Part shown: piece after piece, positions 8,484-16,221 of the stretch | Numbering within the stretch: position 1 is the first letter of the stretch | Layout: each line of letters opens with the position of its first letter | Assembly: GCA_003573635.1 (NCBI GenBank) | Contig: QUTJ01031731.1 | Location: 1 to 16,221 of the forward strand | Direction of reading: 5' to 3' | Length of the DNA: 16,221 nucleotides | Source: Goniomonas avonlea | Lineage: Eukaryota; Cryptophyceae; Goniomonadida; Goniomonadaceae | The notes under the pieces: model-generated | Seen by the model: the letters and a program-made list of their open reading frames with translations, nothing else | Database searches by the model: none | What the model was told of the DNA's origin: nothing | Position numbers and translations under genes: made by a program

Positions 8484-11290
8484 TTAGTCGTCTAGTGGAC
8501 GCCTTTTCTTCTTCTTGCCACCGGTCGCTGGCTGAGGTGCCTGCACGTCATGTTACATATCCGATCAAAATTGCGCGGTATGCCGAAACTAAACAAAGAG
8601 GATTTGAATCACCTCGTCAGCATCACCCTCCCCTCCCTCCACTTCGTCGGGCATATTTCGGCTTCGCTTGAGTGCCTTGAGCTTCCGCAACTCCAACGAG
8701 TCCAGATCCTGCTTTTCCATGTGTATACGCCCCATCTTGTCGCCCATGTTGTTCGTCTCCTCGTTCTTCTTCTGCAATGCGGCGTCAGTGAAACCATTAC
8801 ATCTCAAAGAATTTGAGATTGGGTCGCAGAGGTCATCACCAGAAGATCCAACATCTCTGACCGAGACACTGGCAGCCACGCTGATGTCGTCAGGAAGCTG
8901 TCAGATCTGACTCACCGCAGTCTTCGACGGTCCTTTGGGCGCGCGTGTCGCGGCCTTGCGGAGCTCCGCGGCGGGAAGCTTGGTGCGAGTGAGCGCGATG
9001 TCAAAGGAAGGGCCAGCTTCTTCCAGTTCTACTCTTGGGGTCTGATTGGGTTGTGAGAAATTCGGTTGAAAATTAGAGGGACAACAGCATAATGTCTGAA
9101 CTCGACCCGATCGCTTAACAGGGAGGGCAGCTCACACACCAAGCACACACAACACACAACACACAACACACGCACACACAAACGCACCGAAACACACGCA
9201 CACACAATCGGTAGAACACATTGAACCGCTCTGAGCAAGAGAGGGAGAGAGCAGGGTTGGTTCTTGCAAAACAAAGTTGGGGTTCATGCCTGATTTGTCA
9301 AAAAAAAACAATGTGCGAAATTCTGTGCGTATGTGCCTGGCCTGTATCTGTCTTGTCTGTCGTCGTCCCTACAGCTGTATGGGCACGCAGACACAGAGAG
9401 TGAGAGGGGGGGGAGAGAGGGAGTGGAGAGAGGGGGGAGAGAGGGAGTGGAGAGAGGGGGGGGAGGGGAGGGAGAGAGAGAGGGAGAGAGAGAGAAGGAA
9501 GGGTGGGGAGGGGGGAGGGCAATCACCTTCCAACTTGGGGGGGAGATCTTAGAGAAGGATTGGTGGGGAGGGGGGAGGCCATCATCTTCCAACTTGGGGG
9601 ATCTTTCCAAGTCGCGAAACATATGAGCTAACCTAAGAGAGGACAAACCTTTCATTGGCCTTCGCATCAATACCGATCGGCATCCGAGGTCAAGTTGCCT
9701 GACGGACGCCAACCGCTATGTGGGGCAACACACAACCGGTGGGAATGGTTGAGACAGGATCTCAAAGCTGTTGTTGCAAACAAAATATTTAGGGTTCATG
9801 CCTGATTAAAATGTTTAGGATTATGCCTAATTCGTCAAAATGTTTAGGGATTTATGTCTGGAGAGTGGCGAGGGAGAAGAGAGAGGAGAGGGGAGAGGGG
9901 AGAGGGGCGGAAAGGAGGGAGGGGGTCACTCCCTCCCTCGCTCCCCCCTCCCTGTCCCTACGCATGGTCGACCGCCAGTAACGGCTGTCATGTCGCACCC
10001 GAATGCCAGACTTCTTAAACTTGATCAAATAGTGGCGGAAGTGAACCTTGCCCTCCGCCGCAGTGACAACGATGACGCTGTCAAGGCCTGACAGGTTGGT
10101 CTTGTCCACCGGTTTATTAGCAAAAAAATCTGTGATGCGGGATGTGAGAAACGAGCGAGGCGCCGGGGATGGGGCGACAAGGAAAGGCATGAGTTGCACA
10201 GATCCACCCCCCAAGAGAACATGAAACTGCAAAGTCGTTCCTGGTCTTGTCTACTCTCCTCCCCGCCACTCTTCTCTCATGCTCCTAGGCCGAGGCAGAT
10301 AGAGGGATCGGTGACTGCTCTGCAGCTTCTAGGATCTGGGATGCTCGCACCCTCTTCTGGAACACTGTTCCACTTCTGGACAAGCGCACACTGTTCTGGA
10401 CAATCGATGGTTCCTCAGTTCTGGTCGAGTACTCTGTTCTGGACTCGCGTTCACCGTTTTGGACAAGCGCACACTGTTCCAGTGTTCTGGCGACATCAAC
10501 ATAGGGGAATGCAACAACGCCATGGAGTAAGAACACAGCAACACTCCTTACCCAGCAATGATTCGCGGAACAGTGAGAGCTCCTCGTTGTTCTCAAAGTC
10601 CTCACCCACGAAAATGCAACACGGTCGGGACCCCAATGCGGGCTTTTCGCCCTGCCACACGCGTTAATGATAATGCACCAAACAGAGTCAGCGGTACCTT
10701 GAAATCCTCCATGAACTTGATGTTAGAACATGCCATTTCGTACATGTCAAACACGTGCCCTGTGATCGAGCCATCAGGCAATGCTGAACAACAGGAAAAC
10801 ACACACCGTCGAACAGCCGACCAAGAACGACACTTGTGGGGCGCTTCTTTGTGTGTGATCCGAATGCAAATACAGACGCGTTGTTCTTGACGCACAAGAA
10901 TTCCACGCTCGTATCGTCCTGTCAAGGAGGATTAAGCCCAGAGCATTCGGTTGTACTAAGGACCTCAAATGGACGCTTCTCGTTTCGCCGATCGAAAAAC
11001 TTGCCATGGGGCTTCTTCAGTTTGTACTGCGATATTTGGTGAGCGGGTCTGGCTTCAGCCAGGAAAAGCACATAGGACTCACTAGATCGCGCAAAAGATG
11101 TGTGACTTGATCGTTGGCCGTGGTGCTGCGCAGAAAAATCGCCTGGCGCTCATCCTCGACAATTTTAGATTCGAATGTCTTGAGCACACGCTTGGCGCGT
11201 TGTGACTTCGGCTTACGACTGCGAAACGATCACGTGAGTTCAGTCATTGGCAACCGCAGACGCAACGAACCCGCTGGGGAACGCCAACAT
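8484..11290 (-). CDS. RPF2: RPF2, Brix-domain ribosome biogenesis factor
   Basis: Ten exons (minus): 11271-11290, 11083-11218, 10964-11026, 10807-10918, 10698-10759, 10552-10651, 9999-10129, 8916-9041, 8613-8771, 8484-8540; 321 residues (human about 306). RPF2 pairs with RRS1 and helps bring 5S RNA with its proteins into the early large ribosomal subunit in the nucleolus. Family marks in order: basic N-terminus RKPKSQRAKRVLK; YKLKKPHGKFF and NEKRPFE; VFAFGSHTKKRP; VVLGRLFDGHVFDMYE; CCIFVGEDFE; LSGLDSVIVV; KVHFRHYLIKFKKSG; TPRVELEEAGPSFD; GRIHMEKQDLDSLELRKLKA; and a KKKKRR nuclear-signal tail. Each joins in phase across GT-AG introns. Most introns are 45-72 nt, but 9042-9998 (957 nt), 10130-10551 (422 nt) and 8772-8915 (144 nt) are enlarged. 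The first coding exon (MLAFPSG) is the least certain. The divergent protease gene starts 137 bp away. Confidence 0.95.
9042..9998 (-). repeat. Repeat-filled 957-nt intron of RPF2
   Basis: On the plus strand it holds a CA-rich tract (about 9136-9210), a GA-rich block (9397-9520) with a repeated GGGAGAGAGGGAGTGGAGAG unit, a two-copy duplication of about 60 bp (starting about 9495 and 9555, each ending in CTTCCAACTTGGGG), and a second purine/pyrimidine block (about 9865-9957). Degenerate copies of a TTTAGGGTTCATGCCTGATT-like motif occur near 9282, 9790, 9815 and 9843. Confidence 0.85.
10351..10491 (+). repeat. TTCTGG minisatellite in an RPF2 intron
   Basis: About seven degenerate units built on CTGTTCTGGACAAGCGCACA, spaced roughly 20 nt, inside the 422-nt intron 10130-10551. 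Full-length near-identical units occur at about 10375-10400 and 10457-10482. Confidence 0.8.
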
Positions 11291-11427
11291 CGTGCAAAGC
11301 GTGGAGCTGTGGCACGCGTTCGTCGAGCGTAATCTTCATACACAAACGAGCTTACTAGGAAATATACACGATGATAGATACTGTTTTTCCGAGGGTCGAC
11401 GTTTCGAGAATCGAGAACCATGCCGTG
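11291..11427. promoter_or_regulatory. Divergent intergenic region, RPF2 / protease homologue
   Basis: 137 bp separate the RPF2 start (11290, minus) and the chosen protease start (11428, plus). An in-frame upstream ATG at 11371 would extend the protease by 19 residues and hide the signal peptide, so 11428 is preferred. No core promoter motif is evident. Confidence 0.45.
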
Positions 11428-14400
11428 ATGAGACCGGTGCTGTTTCTGCTGCTACTGAGCCCCATTGCAAACGGTGTCACCACCTCCGCCGCTGCAACAG
11501 GAACAACCTCAGTGGCATCCACGACTACAGGCACCACGGCTCTTGCTACCACAGTTCTTGCCAACACCACAGTTGCTGGGAACACGAGCTCTCCTGGGAA
11601 CACCAGCGTTCCTGGCAACACAACTGTCCCTGACAATACGACTCTTGTCAACTCCACATCTCCACCTGTGACAACAACTCCATTTTCCACGACAGTGAAT
11701 GTAACAGCATTTGCCAATTTGACAAATAGCACAAATAGCACAAATAGCACAAATAGCACGACCTCGCCCAAACCTCCGTTTCTTCTGGATCCGGACGATC
11801 CCACAAGGCGTTGGCCGTATCTTGTGAATATTACTCACCGAAGACCTCTCGGAAACCCAGTTTATACTTCATTTCCGGATGTAATATCTCCCGCAGCGGG
11901 TGTTCCTTCTCACTGGCGACGCAGTTTACGCCCGGTGGAGAGTTCGTGGGGATCATGCGCTTGACCGATTCAAATTTCAACACCCCTGTTTCGGTCAGTA
12001 TTGCCCCCTCCCCCGCGCCCCCACCCCAAATGCACTCATCTGTTCCTGTAGGTTGGCGTCATGGTGAGTACCCACGCTTCGGTCTTTGGCGTGGTGGTGA
12101 AGCCATTGGATGAGATTTACAAGTTCAAAGAGTACAACATTTTCCCCTGGAAGTGCAAGAATAATATAAGCTCTGCATTCGAAAGCTCACCTATGTGCGC
12201 AGCTCCTTGTGGCTTCTGGTCGAGTTGACTCAATCCCTGGCAGAGAGCCTCGGTGGGCCGGCACCTGGTGCAACAATACCGTGCTCCCGCATTTCGACTC
12301 TGGGTCGTTCAGTTTTTGCGAAACTGTGAATGTCACCTCGACAGAAACTTCCACGACGTTTGAACTCGGCAAGCCAATCTACTCCCCCATCAATGTCACC
12401 TCCAGCCATCTGATCTGTCTTCCTACATCGGTTCCCACTGTGCTGATTGACTCGCACAAGGGGTTCTTTCGAAGTTTTCAGCCTTCTGGGGGGAGTCTTT
12501 TCGAAGACCACGTTTCGGGTGCGTGATCAGGGGCCTAATCGGTGCCACAAACAGCCAGATGTCGTGACTTGAGAGAGAAGCCCCCTTTTACATTCTTCAC
12601 AGGTGTGCTGGGTCTGCGGCAGTGGAACTCGGCGATCCCTTCGTTGATGGACATGGCGAGGCGTGCCGGTGAGTTAGACCCCCCGCCTTTTGGGCTCCCC
12701 TCCGCTCCCTCCTTCCTCCCGCCGCTCGCTCCTCCCTCCACCTCCTCCCTCCCCTGGTCCACTTCCGTAATGGACAATCCAGGCGCGCCGCACACCTTTG
12801 GACTGTGGCTGTGCGGCAAGACTCCGTTCGGCGCGTTTGGCAATTTTGGTGTGGTCGCACTTGGCGGTGGGAGACATGTATGTTGTCGTTCTTACTGTAT
12901 CGCCACTAATGACTGGAGACGACATGCATGTTAGTGGTTACTTGCGCTCGGTGACGTCTATGTTCGTTCGCACTGCCCAGCCAGTTCTACGTGATCGGTC
13001 TGCCTCCATGTCTCCTCGGCTGCTGGATTATTCTCGCTCTCTCGGGCCTCCCGAGGGAATTATGCGCGCGCGGTGCTCTAGCCACTGAGACCCTGTTAAC
13101 CTGTGCCGCAGTGCAACAGTCCACTGTGCCCGAGAGCCGACACTGTTAACCCTGATGTCAACACGCCTGATAACCTACGTTTGCCTTCGTCATCCATCGA
13201 ATTTGATCAATTAGAGCCACCTTCCTTCTCTGAGTGAGCCCACACACACACAGAGAGAGAGAGATTTCAAGCATCCGAGGAACTGCGTAGCAGCCACAGA
13301 TCCATAGATCTGCCTAGGAGCAGAGAGAGAAAGAGAAAGGGAGAGACCCGGCATCCATCGTTTTGACCCATCTATTAGAGCCACCGGCCTTCCCCTCACT
13401 TGAGTCCTTGCCTCTGCCATCCATCAATTGGAGCCATCAACTAGAGCCACCGCCTGCTCCACTCATCAATTTGAGTGGGGAATTCCCCACTCATAGTAAA
13501 CAGGAGTTTACACGAGTTTACTCTCTTTGTGTGTGACTATCTCCCTCTGTGCACTCTCCTCTCTCACACACACTCTCCCTCCCCCCTCGATCCATCCATC
13601 CATCTCTGTCTCGGTCTCGTCTCCAAACGACCCCGCTCGCCTCTTCTTGTGTGTGTGTGTGTCCACTCGCTGCCGTGTCGCTTCATAACAAGTTTCGCTC
13701 TAACACAAAGGCAGTCTCGCCTTGGTCGATACAGCCACACCGGCGACTTCGCTGTGACCAGACTCCTCACTAACCGAACCGAGTACGTGTTTCCGCTTTT
13801 CCTCCCGTGCCCGTCTCTGCCTCCTGAGCGAGAGAGAGAGAGGGAGAGGAGGGGGGGGGGAAGGGGGGAGGGAAGAGGGAGGGAGAGAGAGGAGCGGAGT
13901 GGGGGAGTTGGGGAACGGGAGACGGTGAGAGACATCGTGGCTGAGAGGCAGGGAGGAAAGAGCGGGAAAGGGTATGCGAGAGATGGGAAAGGAGTTTTCC
14001 AGTTCTATCTGACAGAAACCACCCACTTCTAAGAACACGAGGTCGGGGAGGGGATGGACGGATTCCCTCCCGCTTCCATGACAACCTCACCTTACCTTTC
14101 CTGCCCCCCTCCTTTCCCCCCTCCCTCCTCTACCCTTCCGTTCTCTCTAACGACCACGCCGCAGCGACACAGAGGTCCGCCTGACCAAGGTCCAAATGCT
14201 TGTCCACGCAAGCGTGTCCATGAGCCACTTCCCCACTGTCGGGCCGCACCCCCCCGGCAACATCACTGTGGCGACGCTCGTACCGTGGGGGACGTCGTGG
14301 TCCGAGAGCAGGACCTTCGTGCGCAGCGACATTCCGTCGATTGTCTTCCACACCAAGGCCTTCCGGTGAGTTGTCATCGTGATCGCCACCGCGACCAATA

Positions 14401-15175
14401 TCCCGGTGTCTTCTACGCCGATCGTGTCCCCGTGTTTGCTTTCTGGCACTCTTTGCTCCTGGACAGTTCTACGGACGATGCAGCTCTCGCTCTCCCCCCC
14501 CCCTGGGACGCCTTACCGAGAAAAAAACGTCGTACTGGTACGATATCGTACTCGACTAGGGGGGGACTAGGACTGCGACCACGCTCAACGGCAGCATCCA
14601 GTTCTACTTCGACGCCGAACTCTCTAACTCGCTCACCTTCGCAGTGGCATCCAGTTCTACTTCAGCGACGCTCGCAACAGCTCCAAGCAGCCTGCCTTCT
14701 GGGGCGGACCTCCTGGCGCAGCTGCCTCTCTCTTTCACGGCACGGGAGAGTGTGTGGACGCCTCAACCGTCTGGCCACGGTCTGTGTCTGACTGGCCGAC
14801 CATTGTGCTGTCCATGGAGGTGCGCGGCAAGGTTCTCAGATTCCTGACCAAGCTTGAGTTGAAACGAGTTCCCCAGGCATCCAATAGATCTTTGCCCAAT
14901 ATTCCTCTAAGATATCAAATTCTTCCCCACTGTACTCAAGATATTGCAGTTGGAATCCCCATCCAGATCTTGAGATTCCTGGTCAAGGTATCTGAGCAAT
15001 CGTGTGCTTGACTTTGAATATTTTGATTATGGATCGGCCTGATTTGCTGTGTACGATACTGCGTGCGGTGCTGTGGACGCGCGTGTGTATGACTTGATCC
15101 CGTGTGGTGTGTGACCTGTGTGTCGAATCACGTACCAAGGTTGTGCTCCTGTGTGGTGTGGTGTGTGCAGGTAGT

Positions 15176-15226
<51 letters not shown>

Positions 15227-15927
15227 GATGCGTGTTTCCGCACTAACGCCGCATCGCGCACCAGGCACCGGACGGAGACCTGGCCGAGATTCGAGTGCCG
15301 CCGGAGCAGTACCTCGTGCCCAACTACCAAGGGAAAATGTGCATGCTGCTGCATCACAACTCGAGAGACTTCGACTCCACGGTGTGTGCTCGTTTTCTCT
15401 GTGTGTTGGCGCCGCTTGCGTGCTGTGCTGCGTGGTTCGAGTCAGCCTGGTGCCATTGCGACAAGGTTCTGTTCAGACGCAGACTGGCAGGGGAGCAGGG
15501 AGGGAGAGGAGGAGCGAGGGGAGGGAGGGAGGGAGGGACGGAGAGAGTGGGCTGAGGCAAGGAGAAGAGGGCAAGGAGGGAAGAGGGTAAGAGGGAGGAA
15601 GGCAGAAAACGGCGGGAAGAAGAGGGAGGAGAGGAGAAGAAGGTAAGAGAACAATGGAATGAGGAGCAGGGGCGGATGAGAGAGGAAAGGAGGGAAAGAG
15701 CTGAGAGGAGGAGACCTGGCGTCTAATAAATTTCTCATATGTACCTTGTTGACTTCACTGAAGACCAAGGTGTAATGATTACCTTGTTTACTTAAGTGAA
15801 GACCAAGGTGTAATGATTCATCAGGTCTACCTGGGGGCGTCCGTTCTTGCTGGCTACTACACAGTGTGGGATCCAACCAGTGCGACCATATCCTGGTCCC
15901 CTCATAACGACGCTGGCTGCGGAGAGT
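11428..15927 (+). CDS. Secreted or membrane aspartic protease (A1) homologue, probably inactive; 3' partial
   Basis: Exons: 11428-11880, 11925-11993, 12052-12194, 12244-12518, 12603-12668, 12783-12877, 12935-12990, 14165-14365, 14645-14819, 15265-15381, 15825-15927; about 584 residues before the edge. Signal peptide MRPVLFLLLLSPIANG, then a Thr/Ser/Asn tract (about 18-120) with many N-x-S/T sites. A1-fold marks: DHVSGVLGLRQWNSAIPSLM, FGNFGVVALGGG, DWPTIVLSME, IRVPPEQYLVPNYQGKMC, and the C-terminal VYLGASVLAGYYTVWDPTSA. The first active-site triad position reads STHAS (180-184) instead of DTGSS, and the second reads VPWGTSW (425-431) where DSGT/DTGT is usual, so no catalytic Asp is seen in either lobe. 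The exon 12935-12990 is inferred mainly from phase; another small exon within 12991-14164 is possible. The last exon here ends on a GTAAGT donor at 15928, so a C-terminal part (perhaps a membrane anchor) lies outside. Confidence 0.87.
11725..11760 (+). repeat. Coding AATAGCACA microsatellite
   Basis: Four tandem 9-nt AATAGCAC(A/G) units in exon 1 of the protease homologue encode Asn-Ser-Thr repeats, each an N-glycosylation site. Confidence 0.9.
13185..13455 (+). repeat. Three dispersed copies of a TTAGAGCCACC element
   Basis: Copies at about 13190-13225, 13351-13390 and 13416-13452 share CCATCCATC, an AT-rich middle with CATCAATT/CATCTATT, then (T/C)TAGAGCCACC. Spacing is irregular, so this is a dispersed short repeat, not a simple tandem array. 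Confidence 0.75.
13459..13493. repeat. Inverted repeat with perfect 22-bp palindrome
   Basis: The segment 13472-13493 is a perfect palindrome centred on an EcoRI-type GAATTC; half-site TGAGTGGGGAA. A further CCACTCA arm at 13459-13465 can pair with TGAGTGG at 13472-13478, so two alternative hairpins compete. Confidence 0.85.
13828..13945. repeat. Polypurine tract
   Basis: Almost pure G/A on the plus strand, with (GA)n and a G-run at about 13850-13860, inside a protease-gene intron. Such tracts can form triplex or quadruplex structures. Confidence 0.8.
14590..14680 (+). repeat. Partial duplication of an exon start
   Basis: The intron sequence from about 14590 (GGCAGCATCCAGTTCTACTT, then CGACGC) closely repeats the beginning of the exon at 14645 (GTGGCATCCAGTTCTACTTC, then AGCGACGCTCG). 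The offset is about 54 bp. The upstream copy lacks a usable continuation and looks like a decayed decoy. Confidence 0.75.
15179..15224 (+). repeat. (CT)n microsatellite
   Basis: About 23 perfect CT dinucleotides in the 445-nt intron 14820-15264 of the protease homologue, preceded by a GT-rich stretch (about 15090-15170). Confidence 0.95.
15485..15720. repeat. GA-rich tract
   Basis: Purine-rich plus strand with GGGAGGGAGGGAGGGA units, within the 443-nt intron 15382-15824. Confidence 0.85.
15742..15817 (+). repeat. 38-bp tandem duplication next to a splice acceptor
   Basis: Two copies, 15742-15779 and 15780-15817, differ at about three positions; both contain GAAGACCAAGGTGTAATGAT. The second copy runs to within 7 nt of the acceptor at 15824 and may include the branch point. 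Confidence 0.92.
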
Positions 15928-16221
15928 GTAAGTCGCTCGTTTGCCCGCAGACAGACAGAAAGGGAGAGAGTGGACACCGGCGTGTGTGTGTGTGTCTGCG
16001 GTTTTGTGTGTGCTTGCATCGCCTTCTCTCGCTCTCTCCCCCCACACTCTCTCTCCCTGTCGTGTTTGTCTCTCCCCGCTTTAACGTGGCCCCTGGAGAC
16101 AGTCGACACTGAGAGGGGAGGGGACAGAGGGGAAGGGGGGGGGCACCACGAGGTCACCGCGGCTTCGGTTCCTGGCGATGCCCCCCACCTCTCCACCCTC
16201 TCCCTGTCCCCCTCCCCCTTC
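15928..16221 (+). other. Intron start and low-complexity right edge
   Basis: Begins with a GTAAGT donor of the protease homologue. It contains a GT tract (about 15980-15995), CT-rich stretches and a G-run (about 16134-16143). A possible acceptor, GGAGACAG at 16101, is followed by purine-rich sequence and is not convincing as an exon. Confidence 0.55.

Larger units (their letters stand above)
12991..14164 (+). repeat. Long repeat-rich intron of the protease homologue
   Basis: About 1.17 kb. Contents: a CA then GA tract (about 13240-13265), three copies of a CCATCCATC...TTAGAGCCACC element, an inverted repeat (13459-13493), CT/GT-rich stretches (13535-13670), a long GA/G-rich tract (about 13828-13945) and a pyrimidine-rich stretch before the acceptor. 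No exon inside it is convincing, but a small one cannot be excluded. Confidence 0.65.

Noticed and set aside
9284-9712. Minus-strand open frame rich in Ser/Pro/Leu
   Set aside because: It is translation of a GA/CT simple repeat inside an RPF2 intron.
9790-9850. TTTAGGG heptamers as telomeric sequence
   Set aside because: Only isolated degenerate copies in an intron, not a tandem array.
13700-14090. Overlapping open frames on both strands across the GA tract
   Set aside because: Low-complexity translation within a protease-gene intron; no family signal.
14820-15011. Open continuation after exon 14645-14819 (VRGKVLRFLTK...)
   Set aside because: Reads on to a stop without any A1 motif, while splicing to 15265 restores the family sequence in phase. 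A retained-intron form is possible but unsupported.
15102-15646. Two long plus-strand open frames
   Set aside because: They are kept open by the (CT)n and GA tracts; only 15265-15381 has aspartic-protease signal, and in that exon's own frame.
1-16221. Bacterial-type features (operons, ribosome binding sites, CRISPR, insertion sequences)
   Set aside because: Genes are intron-split and of eukaryotic families; repeats lack the regular spacer or terminal-inverted-repeat layout of such elements.

Overview
The window looks like nuclear DNA from a single-celled eukaryote that builds centrioles and cilia. Every confidently read gene is broken by GT-AG introns, most of them only 44-68 nt long. Two genes belong to cilium/centriole families. 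Non-coding DNA is rich in GA/CT and CA simple repeats and in small tandem duplications. I cannot name the organism. Gene density is high and three gene pairs are divergent with 73-213 bp between start codons. All exon models below were made by hand from reading frame, splice-site and phase agreement; the strongest support is that independent exons join in phase into recognisable protein families.

Layout: (1) 182-1660, minus strand: the 5' part of a DENN-domain protein (Rab-regulator family) in nine short exons, running off the left edge. (2) 1874-2191, plus: a 90-residue protein with a Dpy-30/RIIa-type dimerisation motif. (3) 2272-2701, plus: a possible 103-residue protein of unknown function. 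(4) 3187-4410, plus: a complete seven-exon HYLS1, the centriolar protein needed for ciliogenesis. (5) 4411-6014: no convincing gene, with a degenerate minisatellite at about 5440-5900. (6) 6015-7507, minus: a type I membrane protein with a cysteine-rich PSI-like domain, coiled coil, transmembrane helix and short tail. (7) 7581-8093, plus: a basic 170-residue protein of unknown family, followed by a tandem copy of its own 3' end. (8) 8484-11290, minus: complete ten-exon RPF2, a Brix-domain factor for large ribosomal subunit assembly. (9) 11428 to at least 15927, plus: a pepsin-family (A1) aspartic protease homologue with a signal peptide and a glycosylation-rich Thr/Ser/Asn segment; both active-site motifs look degenerate. 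Its last exon or exons lie beyond the right edge.

How the genes relate: the Dpy-30-like gene, the unknown 103-residue gene and HYLS1 lie head to tail, and at least two are cilium/centriole associated. The DENN gene and RPF2 are housekeeping type. The PSI protein and the protease homologue are both predicted secretory-pathway proteins. The most notable points are the apparently inactive aspartic protease homologue, the duplicated C-terminal motif of HYLS1, the histone-H3-like N-terminus of the Dpy-30-like protein, and a two-class intron population in which most of the enlarged introns carry simple repeats.
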